Shown: positions 11,693 through 23,526, numbered from the stretch's first letter. The stretch: 64,000 nt of DNA from Planococcus citri (GCF_950023065.1 NC_088681.1:51680836-51744835), one strand, 5' to 3'. The notes: a model not told the origin generated them from the sequence alone. Translations and numbers: made by a program.

Positions 11693-13800
11693 TAGTCCGG
11701 GAGCCAACCTGAAAAAAATGTACGAGGGGGATTGAAATTGGGGACCCGGCCCAAAAGTTACTATATGTAGTCCTCTTTCCAGAAATGTTACTCTGGCAAT
11801 TCACAGGTGGGGCTTTTAAGCACAGCGAAAGCTCAAAGTTCACAATTTTTATGAACTTTCAACTTGGAAAGTATTATGGCTGAAACCGGGTAATTCTTAT
11901 AGGATTTTTCACGCTGAATCCAAATATGTCGGTCTGTCGACCCCTAAGTGTCCCCAAAGGAGTTCCAGAGCGGGTTAAAGGGGTAAAAATCGCAAAAAAT
12001 GCTGTATAGTTTTTGAATAAATTTTCGTAAAAATCAAATAGATGACAAAAAGTGGCGAATTCTTGTAGAATTTTTCGCGTTGAATCCAAATATGCCAGTC
12101 TGCCAACCCCTAAGTGCCTCCAAAGGGGTGCCAGACTACTTTAAAGGGATGAAAAAGGCAAAATATTGAGGTTTTTCACGTCTTAGGCGTATTAAACGTA
12201 GCATTATTTGGTACCTAATCATTTTATTCGAATGTAGCTTTCGAGCACATTTTTGAAAACAGCATAAAATACTTGTAGACATCCATACGCGAGGGATTTC
12301 GCGAGGTACAATTTTAGAAGCACGTTTTTTGGATGTATTTTTGACTCTTGAACATCATATTATACCTACCTATATTTTTTTCTTATTCAGTGGGTTTAAA
12401 ATAATGGAGCTCCACTTTAAAACTATATAATAGAAATCGAGGATTAGGTTGAGGTTCAGACAGGACTTTTTCATGAGTATAACACGAAATTCAACGCCAT
12501 TTCGTGTTCAGGAGGTTGGGTTCGGATCACAATGATACCATATGTTGTAAAAGTATGTAGCTTAACTTCAAAAATAGTCGAAATTTAGAAAGGAGCCAAG
12601 GCTCCGGATGCGCTACTTGAATTTAAAACGAATTCTGACGTCATCTTTGCGTTCAGGAAGTCCGGTTCATATGAAAACGACGCCAATATTGTAAGAGTAG
12701 CTCCATGTTGAAAATAATGGAAATTGAGGAGGGAGATGAGGCGCTGGAGGGGCTGTGTAAGTGTAAAACAAAATCTCAAAGAACTATTTCAAAAATAGCA
12801 AAAATTGAAGCCGCGGGGGGCGGGGCGGTTGAAGGCTCTGGAGGAGATTTGATGCGTGTAAACTAGTCGAAAATCTGAGGTCATATTCGTGCTCAACCGT
12901 ATAGAATAATGCGGATATGACAAACTACTTATTCAATTATTTTCCTCAAAATTCCTATTTTACCCACTCTACGACTTATTATATCAATTTTTCATCGCGG
13001 CCCACCAGAACAAAAATTTTGAAAAAAATATGCAGTACTACTCAAGTACAATACCAGTACTACTTCCAGTATGTACTGTAATAGGTACTGAACTACAGTA
13101 CAAAATAGTACCTACATGACTTTGAAAGAAGTACTGTAGTACTACTAATCTATGATTTTTTTGCTAGGGCCACTGATTGAAAACGGTGTTTGATTCAACC
13201 CCAGGTCTTTACTTGGTTCTGAAGGCACCCACTGATTGAAAACTGCGTTTGACTACCTCGCGAAATCTACAGTGTTAAAAATCATAAAATAAGTTGAAAA
13301 ACGCCATTTCAAGGGGGAAATATGAGGAGAGGGGTTGAAAAATTTTGTCGGGACACCTCGCGCATGGATGTCTACAAGAATTTTATGCTGTTTTCAAAAA
13401 TGTGCTCGAAAGTCACATTCAAATAAAATGATTAGGTACCAAATAATGCTAAGTTTAATGCGCCTAGGACGTGAAAAACCTCAATATTTTGCCTTTTTCA
13501 TCCCTTTAAAGTAGTCTGGCACCCCTTTGGAGGCACTTCGGGGTTGGCAGACTGGCATATTTGGATTCAGCGTGAAAAATCCTATAAGAGTTACCCGGTT
13601 TCAGCCATAATACTTACCAAGTTGAAAGTTCCTTCATAAAAATTGTGAACTTTGAGCTTTCACTGTGCTTAAAAGCCCCACCTGCGAATTGCCAGAGTGG
13701 CATTTCTGGAAAGAGGACTACATAATTATAGTAACTTTTGGGCCGGGTCCCCAATTTCAATCCCTCTCGTACATTTTTTTCAGGTTGGGCTCCCTGACTA
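11693..13800. mobile_element. 2.1-kb long-TIR element, TAGTC family
   Basis: The termini are TAGTCCGGGAGCC and GGGCTCCCTGACTA. They open inverted arms of roughly 470-640 bp (11693 to about 12330, and about 13330 to 13800). TTT flanks both ends (11690-11692 and 13801-13803). The homologous site near 33000 reads CTTCCCTTTGCTCGAC without the element, so this is an empty-site-proven insertion with a 3-bp target duplication. The interior holds no transposase-like frame, so it is non-autonomous. A related element at 29562-30649 shares its terminal TAGTC, 3-bp duplication and internal text. Confidence 0.85.
13030..13150. repeat. AGTACT-rich cluster
   Basis: There are many AGTAC/GTACT words in about 120 bp inside the TAGTC element, which could form local hairpins. 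No coding capacity is seen. Confidence 0.5.
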
Positions 13801-15633
13801 TTTGCTCGACTTATGCGAATCACGGGCCAGCAAACCCAAATAAAAAATTGGAAACTCTTCAAACGAATTAAAGTTTGAGTTGAACTGAGCAAGAGGCAGG
13901 AGACAGTTCACCTTCCTCCAGGATGATTTTGAAGTTGAAAAATTGTTTAACAATGTGAAGAAATTGAGAAAATTTTCAGTATCTAATTGAAGAAAGAGAA
14001 CATAGTGTTTTTAATTCAGGATTGTAACTCAAAATATATGAGTTTTTTGACCTTGCTCAGTAATTAGTTCAGTCATGAAATCAAGAAACTCAAAAATGAA
14101 CTTCTTGCATAATCACAAAACGAGTTATTTTTCTGGATTTTTTTTCGGCGGAGAATAAGTATCTACCTAATTAATTTTTCCGGGAATTTTTTTTAGCGGG
14201 AAATAATCTATTTTTCAGGGCAATTATTTTTTTGGCGGGGAATAATTTATTTGGATGTGGATTACATATTTTTGAATTCCTCCAGCTAGACGGCACCGAA
14301 ATTCATTCATCAGCTCAAGTTGTGGCTTATTCTTGACCTGTTTATGAGCTAGAAAAATTTGTAACTCAGGCTATACAGAGAAAAAAATTCAAAAAATCAA
14401 AACATTTTTTCACACAGAATTTAAAAAAATTTGAATGACTGGTTTTTGTCTAAAACCAACCTCTTGGACTTCAACATTTCCAGCCTTCAGCGTGATTTTT
14501 GATTTCTTCAGAATTTTCGCAAATTTTTCCAAAAAAACGTGTAAACTTTCTAATAATGGATTTTTGGTTTATTCTTAAGCATTTTTTCTTATACGTACCT
14601 AGCTATAGGTCAGGTAGGTACATACGAGTACCTATAAGTAAGAGAATTCAAAAATAATCAAGAATTTTCTGTACGTGGTAAAATTTTTTATTTTTTTCCA
14701 AGCGATCGTTTTTTGTTTTTTGTTTTGGTCTGAAACCAATCCGCAGAGTCCGATGTTCTCCATTTTGTGTCATTCTGCAATCTCTGGCGCGATTTTTAAT
14801 TTTCCCGGAGTGTTCAATTTTCTCCATGGGTGTGGAAACTGATTTGAGCGGCCGAAAACTGAGTTGTGGCGCATTCTCAATCTGTTCAATGAGATCATCC
14901 TTATGTAGACAATTTCCGTGGACACCTCCATTGTGTTTTCTGACCAGCGGGGAAAAAAACTGAAAAATTTAAGATTTTCTGATCGTGTAAAAATAATTCA
15001 TATTTGCATGAATAGCTATATTATATCTTGTCTGAAATCAACCCTTGAATCCAAATTTCATCATTTCGAGTCATTCGGAATGTCTAATACGATTTCAGAT
15101 AGAATTTCAAAATTTCTCCAGAAATCCAGGAAATTAATTTGGGCAGCTGAAAATTGAATTGCGGCTTATTCTTGACGTTTTGACGTGGTTACATATGAAC
15201 AGCATTGAGCATATTCAACCATTATAGGGTAAGAATTCAAAAAAATCAGGAATTTCAAAATGTATATGTACCTATCGCAGTGGATGTTTTTTGTCTAATA
15301 CCAATCTTCACATCTCTGCACTTACTACGTAAGTAATACCTAGATATAATATGTTCAATTCAGCACATTTTTGAGCCATATAGGTGTGAATTGGATTTTT
15401 CAAGGAATAGCATGTATTAACAAGCGCTGTTTTCGAAATTGTAGGTATTTATTTGTACCTACTACCTAGCATATGCAAGTAAACACATTAAATTACTTGG
15501 TGAATTAAAAATCATCAAACACATCGAATAAAAATATATAATTATTCTAATTTTATAAATAATTACTCCTTACAAAATTACATAAATAGGTAATAATTAC
15601 ACCAATTTTCACATTGAATTATCTCTACTTAAT
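13801..15633. repeat. 3'-flank monomer array of gene C
   Basis: This is the same repeat arrangement as downstream of gene B, with anchors near 14325, 14560, 14866 and 15162 (spacing about 240-300 bp). It is almost identical to 33004-34821 downstream of D. No conserved open frame is seen. Confidence 0.65.
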
Positions 15634-17838
15634 TCATGTTTCATTCAATGTTTCTGATCTGTGGGAATCCATCTCCGGCACTGGGGTCGTTTCAAACAAC
15701 TCTCGCATTCTTGCTTCGAACTTGTCCTGCCATCTTTTAAATTCTATTCTAGTTTCCTTTTCATTATAATAAGGAAAATAGTCCAATTCTAAATTTCCCT
15801 CATTAGGTGTATCGGTCTTGTAACCTAATTTAGTTTGCATATCTTCGTCTAGTTCGCAAACGTAAATAAAATCCGATTTTCTATCCTCATCCATGTTGGT
15901 TGTGCTCATGTATCGAAGACTTTCCCAGCCCCAATCTTTGGATTTATCTTCGCAAATTATATCTTCATTTTCGACTTTAGGTTGGTTGTGGATTACGATA
16001 ACTGCAGTAAACCAGCATGTTAATTTTTTGGGGTCGCAATCGTGTGCTTTGTATTTGACTATCTTGTAAATTATGTTGGGTGTTGGCATCATTTTTCCGT
16101 GCAGAAACATTTTGTGTTTTTTATTTCCTTTTTTGAGTGTGAGCGTTTTGTAAGTTCCTACGATTATTTTTAGTCTTTGATTTGTGACCTGTGACAAAAT
16201 TTTCGATTAGAAAGGTGTGATTTTTGAAACAAAATCGAGTGCCTGCTGCCTGGGGTCCATCTGAATTTGATTTCTTTAAAGTAATATGTTTAGGTGACGA
16301 TTTACTCGTGATTATATTTTGATTTTTACTTGGGCTGCGGCGACTAAAAACTTTTCCGAATAATTCAAGGGTTTTTCTGCTGTTTTGAACCAAATAGGAA
16401 CTTCGACCAAACTGGAACATGAAATTACTTCTGAAGGGGCAGTTTGAAATTGATAAGGTGCCAATAAAGCGTATGGCGACACATAAGCGCTGCGAATTTC
16501 CGGTAAAGTCACATCCATTGAAAACTTTATTTTGATTCGGCTATTCAAACACAATGAAGTTCAATTTTTATTATATTTGAACTGTTTGAAATGAGCATCT
16601 TTCTACGTTTGTAAGAATTTTTACTCACATCCAAGTAATACGTGTACACGTTGTCTTCTGCGTAAAATTGCATTCCTAAATTCTTATCCTTGCACTCTAT
16701 CTGCAAATCACTTTTATTTTGTGTTATAAAATAAGTCAAACTTTCCACATTCCACGTTGAAAAGTCATATTTCATGGAGGCTCTTGAAAACCATATAATG
16801 TCCTGCAATAGGTACAACAATATTCATTGTTTAGTTTGAGTTTTGGCATGAATTACGAATTGTTTACTTATAGGTACCTACCTATAAGGCATTAAAACAT
16901 TAGAAATACTCATTTGGATTTGTGAATTTCGAGAAACATAAAAATGTATAGGTATATATCCTCATTATTAGGTATTGAGTGCATGAACAGGAACTTACCA
17001 AGTCATATTTTATTGGATAATCGAAAGGACAATCCGAATCATCTTTCTCAACGTAAGGAGTCTTATTATTACTGCCCAAATTCTTTACGAAATCTAAAGT
17101 TTGTCGAATCAATGAAGGAGTTGGCAAAAGCTGATCGAAATGGTGAAAAAACTCAAATTAACATTTAGTTTGACAATTTTCTCATTTGCTCTAAAAAAAA
17201 ATTATTAGGTTGGTAAAGTATATTGTGTACCGGACTGAATAGTTTGAAATCAGACTCCTTGAAAATTTCGTTGACTCCTGCTTTATCATTGTACACCTAT
17301 TCGTTGTTAAATATCATAATTTAACATTGTATATGAAATACGCCAGACATTTTTTATTAGCTCGTTGTTGAGAACCGTACTTAGTACTTACCTCGTAACC
17401 AAATTCTATAAATTTGTCTTTAGATTTTGGATCATTTTCATTACGTACTACAGCAGCTAGTTTGAAGTGTTCTTCGCACTTTTTGCGAAGCAGATACGAG
17501 TAATCCTCTGTATCTTTAGCATAGTCTCTCACAAATAGAGCTTTCTGATCCAGCGAACGGTCTTCGTTGAATTTCTTTTCCCTATCACAATTGGCTGGAC
17601 AAGCGATTGCATAAGGGCCAGGATTTTTCGTCGCAGTTTCCCAATCAGGATAAATTTCCAGTGTATCACCATTGAAAATTAAAGCTGAAACAAAGAGTAC
17701 CCGATGTGATAGGATATTTATTAGAGTTCTATATTGAGAGATAATCTCAGTTTGAATCTTACGTGGTGGCTCGGTTCGAATCAAAGAAATTGAGGAATAA
17801 ATCACAAGTAGACGTAAAGTGCACAAAATGTTGGTCAT
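15634..17838 (-). pseudogene. NUC-fold pseudonuclease-like copy C, frameshifted in exon 6
   Basis: The exons by homology are 17763-17838, 17392-17684, 17231-17296, 16999-17130, 16629-16802, 16330-16540 and 15634-16188. Exon 6 is 211 nt against 210 in D, B and E: one extra base sits at about 16513-16518 (CAATGGATG against CAAAGATG in D, minus strand). With the usual acceptor the frame is lost. An in-exon AG (minus-strand AAATAAAG before TTTTCAATGG) would restore it at a cost of five residues, but has a poor pyrimidine tract. All other exons are open and nearly identical to D. The active site is again SPYALLAPYQF. It is either a very young pseudogene or a gene with a shifted splice site. Confidence 0.75.
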
Positions 17839-18109
17839 ATTTTTCGCTAATGAATCCGATCGACTACCTACTTGAAATATGAAGAATGAATGCGAAGTTC
17901 TGGATGAATTTCAGTTACTTTATGTGTGGTTCAGGTCGAAATGTGCGACCAGCTCATCAGTACCTACGTAAATACTGATATAAATATTGATTTATTACGA
18001 ATACCTATACCACATTTAGTGAATTTCAACACTTTGATATTGAAATTTCAATAAGACAGCACAGTGTGACTTTATGTATGTATCATACCTTGATATGTAC
18101 TTACCTGCT

Positions 18110-18164
18110 GATAGCACAGCTGCGTAGCAGAAAAATTATATTTATGCATGATAACATGACGTCA
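18110..18164 (-). promoter_or_regulatory. Conserved upstream block of copy C
   Basis: GATAGCACAGCTGCG (18110-18124) and TGACGTCA (18157-18164) lie about 319 bp upstream of the ATG. They match the block upstream of B and D. Confidence 0.5.
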
Positions 18165-18598
18165 GTCAAATTTGGCATCAGTAATATGTCTTGAAATTGA
18201 ACGTTTTGTGCGTGCTATCTGAAAAATTTGTGTATTTAGCGTGAGTTATTGTAATTGTATACCTGCTTGCTTAGGTTTTGGCATTATGATATCATATTTG
18301 GTGAACGTTTATTACAAATGGTGGTAAATTATGCCATATATTTTTCTCAGTGTGGCATCTTCATAAACAGAAATGAGATATTGCTGGCAGTTTCTCCCTC
18401 ATAGAAAATCACTACTAGTGATTTCAAAAAACTACTAGCGTTTCCGAAAACGTTACTAGCGTGAGTACTGACGCTACTAACGACCAACTTGACACTACTA
18501 GCGACCAGCTCGATGCTACTAGTGACCAACTCAACGCTACTAGTGACCAACTCAACGCTACTATTGTCAATTGTCAAGAGCTTTTGTCCAGGCTTGTT

Positions 18599-18860
18599 CA
18601 CTGAGAAAAATGTATAGTACATATAAATTACAATAAATTTATAGTAAATGTGCTCCAGTTTTGGAATTATAGTCAAAATTACTATAACTATAGTAAATGA
18701 AATGCTATAATTATAATAAAAAATACTATAATATAGTAAATATTACCATAGGTATAGTATTTCATTTACTATAGTTATAGTAATTTCGACTATAATTCCA
18801 AAACTGGAGCACGTTAACTATAAATTATGATCATTCATACTAAAAAAAATTTTCTCAGTG
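18599..18860. mobile_element. 262-bp palindromic MITE
   Basis: It begins CACTGAGAAAAA and ends TTTTCTCAGTG. Long complementary arms run through GTGCTCCAGTTTTGGAATTA and its reverse complement near 18790. The centre is rich in TATAGTA. It is nested in the 18396-19522 element. Confidence 0.75.
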
Positions 18861-19184
18861 TTCGGGTCCCATTTATATTTTTAAAAATATCACAACTTCC
18901 TGAAAAATTAAAATGCCTAAATCATGAAAACCAATTTTTTGCATCATTTTTAATTTGGATAAATTTCAAAAAAATTACAAATAAGGTAAGCTTATTTGTT
19001 TTTAGGTAGATATGACTCAATATCCATTTAATTTCTATCCAGAAGCATTAACATACCAAAAACTCATCCATATATGCGCAGTTTTAATTTTGTAAAGTCA
19101 TCATACTTGAAATTTTTCCAAGTCTAGAGTGCTGAAAAGTGCATATACCTATATGCTTTAAGCACCGATTCTTCCAAACTTCCA

Positions 19185-19330
19185 CAGTGGCCTAATAGGT
19201 TAGGCATGAGACTACGATGCGAGGGGTTGTAGGTTCGAAACCCACCCAGGGTGAGAAATTTTTTATGATTTTCAAAATTTTCTGGGGAGAATCCGTTGTC
19301 CTAGGAGGGTCTACGAGTACATATAGCTAC
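19185..19330 (+). repeat. tRNA-derived SINE-like segment
   Basis: A perfect Pol III A box, TGGCCTAATAGG (19188-19199), is followed by a B box, GGTTCGAAACC (19232-19242), at tRNA-like spacing. A GCCT/AGGC D-stem is possible. The acceptor and anticodon stems do not pair properly, so it is not a functional tRNA. It looks like the head of a SINE. Confidence 0.6.
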
Positions 19331-19522
19331 TACTGTTAACATGTTTTTGACATGATTTTCAGTGCAAAATGCGCAAATATGCATGCGTCACTACTATTGA
19401 CAAACGTTACTAGTCATTAGTAACATCTGTCAGTGTCAGTAGTAGTGACGCTACTTGCCGAAAAAGTTACTAGTGTTTTTTTTTTTTTTAGTAATGATTC
19501 TAGTAGTGATTTTCTATGAGGG

Positions 19523-20790
19523 CTTCTAGCATAAAGGTACCATGTTGCTAGCATGATATGAGCTAGTAAAAAGTACACTATCCATACACTAGTTAATCCT
19601 AGCAGAATAATTATCTTATCAACAATTTTACTAGCAGAATGCTAGCATTAGTAGCAGAATACTAGCACGGTGCTAGCATGGAATAAACTAGCAGATTACC
19701 AGTTAGAATGGTGTTAATAGCACTTAGCACTTTGCCAGCAGACATTTTATTGGAAAATTTATCCTAGCATAGAATTGGTATGACGCTAGCATGCGGTGAA
19801 CTAGCAAAAGACAGGCCAGCAATTTGCTGGTTACATGCTAGCAGCATAACCACCAAGTAAAGTTAGCAGTAACTACTAGCATATTGCTAGTGCATTGCTA
19901 GAACCCTGTAATAATGGTGCTAGCATGAGGTGAACTAGCAAAAGGCATGCTAGCAATCTGCTAGTTACATGCTAGAAATACAATCACAGGTAAACTTGCA
20001 CTAGTTCACTGCTAGCGCTATTCTAACCTTGGTAGAGCTAGCAGTCAAAGTACTAGCATGGTGCTGGATTTTTGTTAAAAGACTTCTTATCCGGGTGCTA
20101 GCAGTCAAGTGCTATAGCATAATGCTAGCAAATTGCTAGCGTTGTTCTTTATCATGATACACTTAACTTCTCTTGGATGAAGTATGTAGTCAAGTCGAAT
20201 ATAAGCTCAATACAGTTTCCTGTTTAAATTAATAAGAGTGAAGTTGGCAAACTAATCACTCAGTTTATACTAGCACAAGATGCTAGTGCAATGCTAGTTC
20301 TAAACTAGCATTGTAGGGCAATTTCCCATTTTTGGATATTTTTGGGAAACATACCATAATTAAAAATACCCTATTCTTTTATAAGGAAATTAATGCACTT
20401 CTAGCATTATACATATTATACACATGCTAGCATATGCTAGCAAAAAGCTAGCAACATCATGCTAGCACCAGTAGCACCATTTTGAACACCTGTACTAGCA
20501 TATCTGCTAGCAAACTGACGCTGTCATAATGCTAATCCCCCTGCTAGAATTATGCCAATTGTATGCCAGCATATTATGCTAGAAATATGCTAGCATGACT
20601 ATGCTAGCACCAATGGCACCATTTTGAACACCTGTACTAGCATATCTGCTAGCAAACCATCGCTAGCATAATGCTAGAAAAATGCTGCTAGCGTGGTGCT
20701 AGTACCATTTTCCTAGCATTGTGCTGGCAACAGTTTGCTAGCAGATATGCTAGGAAAGGTGTTCAAAATGGTGCAACCAGTGCTAGCATT
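19523..20790. repeat. GCTAGC-rich low-complexity tract
   Basis: Over about 1.25 kb the words TGCTAGCA, GCTAGC and ACTAGCA recur every 10-30 bp in both orientations with no fixed period. Near 20479 and 20616 a longer phrase (CACCATTTTGAACACCTGTA) is repeated directly, and it recurs inverted near 20760. It lies where exons 4-7 of fragment P1 should be. No gene is seen. Confidence 0.75.
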
Positions 20791-20830
20791 CTGCCACTTG
20801 AAATTGTCAATAGGGCTGTGTCATATTTAC

Positions 20831-21413
20831 CTTTCCAAATTCCTTGAAATTAGATTGCTCGTAACCTTCTTTCATTTGTGTTTCTTTAAATAATACCTGA
20901 TGTAAAAATAAACAATACACAAAAGGAGGTCTCATATTGGTCATTCTAAAGTCTATTGAACATACCTCGTATCCAAATTCTAAATATTTTTCATCGCCAA
21001 CAGAATGAAATACGAGGGATAATTTGAAGCTTTCCTCGCACTGGATTTCAAAATAAATGATAGGCTGGATCTTCAGAGATATTTTGTTCGAATAATGCTT
21101 TATTATCCAAAGAAATGTTCTTATTGACAGATTCCTCTTTTCTGCCCACTGCTGGGCAAGCGACCGAGTAAGCATTTTTTTTCTTGTATTATGCGTTGCT
21201 TGTCGTCATCCGAGTTGTATATTTCCCAATTACGTGGATTGAAAATCAAAGCTATAAGAATAGGTACAAATTAAAATTAAAAGATTAAGCTTACCTACTT
21301 GATGGATAAGGTGTTTTTTTTTCTGAATTACTTACGTGGTTTTGTGGAATTTGAATGAATTAACGATGAAAATGAATGCAGTAAAAATAAACTTAGCCAC
21401 AAATTTGATTCAT
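20831..21413 (-). pseudogene. Truncated pseudonuclease family fragment P1 (exons 1-3)
   Basis: Exon 1 (21336-21413), exon 2 (20966-21251) and exon 3 (20831-20896) are recognisable by position and splice sites. In exon 1 the signal-peptide-like frame (LWLSLFLLHSFSSLIHS) is out of register with the ATG. Exon 2 starts with LIFNPRNWEIY but shifts frame at an A-run near 21170 and again before QCEESFKLSL. It ends in YLEFGYEV. Exon 3 is intact (22 codons). Exons 4-7 are missing, replaced by the GCTAGC tract. It is a decayed copy, divergent from the others. Confidence 0.75.
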
Positions 21414-23038
21414 TTTCTTTTCTGCTTGGTAGAATATTTCAAAAATTTCAAATATTTTTTCAAAATTTATTTATTATGAACTTACACGTACTTAAGGTAA
21501 CTACTGTAGAAACAAATACAAAATTTATTGAAGTGTTTGCTTCTTTATGGCTGAGTTCGTTTTCTATTGAAAAAATATGTATAAATAGTCAGATGAATTC
21601 TTTGTGAAGAAAGAACATAACATTAATCATCGATCATAAAAATATTTCATGGCAACTTTGTCATTCAATAACATACTGTAACTCAATAAATCAAAAATAT
21701 GGTAACAAAAATTAAAATGTGGTGTAATAGGTATTTAAAATGAGAGAACTAAATTTTTGATCCATCATTTTTCAAAAATGCAGAATCAGAATGATATAAA
21801 ATAGCATTTTATGGCTCTTGCAAATCTGGAATTGCCCAAATATGACAGAAAGCTCCAGAATGGCTTGAAACTACATATCTCTAATCGACTCAGTATGTTG
21901 AGATCAAGGTATGAAGTAAATTTCAGCTTTCCAACTTCATTAGGTGATATTTTGTGGAATTTTCAACTTTAAAAAATCTGCTAGGGTTCATACCAACTTT
22001 CAGCTTTCTACAAAACAATTTGATGAAATTTTGATTTCTTTTTCACCATTTCAGTCCATAATATCTACTTAGTGCATTTGAGCTTCTGAAATTTTTGCTG
22101 GTGATGTATTTCAGGATTTTCTTTTGATTTAGATGTGTTTAGTTGAAAAAAATTTTCTACCAGTTGGGCTCTTCCCTTGTGAGTTGAAATTGTCCCATGG
22201 ACAATTTGAATATTTTTCTTCTACCATCCACCGACAAATTTTCAGTCCACACCACCTCCCTCTCAAAAATCTAAAAATAGCTTCTGCTTTAGGAATGGGG
22301 CGCATAATATGTTCTCGATCGAAATTTTTGGTTTTGCATTCGCAATGGCGTAGCCAATGGTGGCGACGGGGGCCATGGCCCCCTTGCGACCGAAAATTTG
22401 AAGTAAAACATGCAGAAAGGGACGTTTTTTTGTTGTTCTGACCCATTTTTTCTAAAAATTTTCGCTCTTCATTTTCATAAAGTCATGTCGCATCATGACA
22501 AGTTTCCAGAAAATTACCTCTAATTTCGAGTTTTTATGCCTAAAAATCTGGCCTCTGACAAAGTGCAATCATATTGATGTAAAACTGTGAAATAAATGAA
22601 ATTATGGTGTCATAAATGTTTTTATGACGAACTACAAAATGTAATAATTAATGTAGAGATATGTATTTCACTGAACCATACACAAACTTTAGTCTGTTAG
22701 CACGATAAAATATGAAATTATGGCATCATAAATGTTTCTATGATGGACTTCACAATGTAATGTGGAGATTCTACTAAACACTAAACCAAACACGTACATC
22801 AGTCTGTTAGCACAAAATTCATAATTCAAAAAAAAAGCTATTGAAAAATCATTCGTTTGAACATCAATGTTATTTACATTTGGTACCTACTACGAATCAT
22901 GTAAGCATGTTATGTAGATATGATGATGTGAAAAATTGAAAATGAATTTTATACAAAAACGTTCTGCTTGCAGAGATATTGCAGCATTCAGACTCATCAC
23001 TTTTTGTTACACTCGTACAGACAGTAGATTTGGGTAAA
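21414..23038. other. Intergenic, repeats only
   Basis: No gene is supported. A two-unit tandem repeat lies at about 22591-22820. A short GC-richer patch at about 22340-22400 (GGCGTAGCCAATGG, then GGGGGCCATGGCCCC) looks like a transposon end fragment. Confidence 0.5.
22591..22820. repeat. Two-copy tandem repeat, about 115-130 bp
   Basis: GAAATTATGGYRTCATAAATG, then TTATGACGAACT or CTATGATGGACT, and AGTCTGTTAGCAC, occur twice in the same order. Confidence 0.65.
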
Positions 23039-23526
23039 ATGTCTACAAATTGTTCATATCAGTTGTTGTTCTTGTATATTATAATAATAATAGAATTACT
23101 CATGCATCCAATCCGCAGCTTATCTCCTGCCGAATTCAACGCTTTTAAAGGGTAAGAGTAGACGTTTTTTACAATGTAAATTTTTATAAAACTTTCTCAG
23201 CTTTCAGCATAACAAAATTTTTCAGCAAACCTGTTGACACGATGACTAAGGACGAGCGGGACAGAATATGCAATAACGCATGTACAAAGGTGGGATCTAG
23301 TTGTGGTTCAGGGTTAACATCTGAGCTTATAGACTGCAAGATACATTATGGAGAAAGGGATAATGACTATACCATGAGTAAAGTATGTGAGTGTAAACTT
23401 AACGGTGATTACGTTTTCGCTTATGGCAGAGGACAATCGCAATATGGAGTCTGGCGTTATCTAGTTGATGCTAGCACTAATCCTCTGGTTTGCCATCATG
23501 GTGAAAATATCAAAGGACCTTTATGA
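23039..23526 (+). CDS. Small cysteine-rich secreted protein, unknown family
   Basis: There are two exons. Exon 1 is 23039-23151, ending AAAGG before GTAAGAG. Exon 2 is 23226-23526, after TTTTTCAG. They join in frame (phase 2) to give 137 residues. Exon 1 encodes a hydrophobic signal peptide (LLFLYIIIIIELL, about residues 9-21). The mature part has a Cys-rich pattern: CNNAC, SSCGSG, DCKIH, VCECK and a C-terminal VCHHG. An AATAAA poly-A signal lies at 23552-23557, about 26 nt after the stop. The splice junction, signal peptide, cysteine spacing and poly-A signal together make a real gene likely. I do not recognise the family. A secreted or salivary role would be speculation. It is on the opposite strand to the pseudonuclease array and unrelated to it. 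Confidence 0.75.

Larger units (their letters stand above)
18396..19522. mobile_element. TIR element CCCTCATAGAAAATCACTA
   Basis: The left end CCCTCATAGAAAATCACTAC and the right end GTAGTGATTTTCTATGAGGG are inverted repeats. Inward of them the arms have repeated ACTAGTGACC- and GACGCTACTA-like words. The upstream sequence of copy C diverges from that of D just before it (18381), consistent with insertion there. The element encloses a smaller MITE (18599-18860) and a tRNA-like segment. No transposase is seen. Confidence 0.7.

Noticed and set aside
19185..19260. Functional tRNA gene
   Set aside because: The A and B boxes fit, but the anticodon and acceptor stems do not pair.
22133..22446. Open frames of about 100 codons on both strands
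   Set aside because: They overlap each other on opposite strands, lack splice or start context, and include a transposon-like GC-rich patch.
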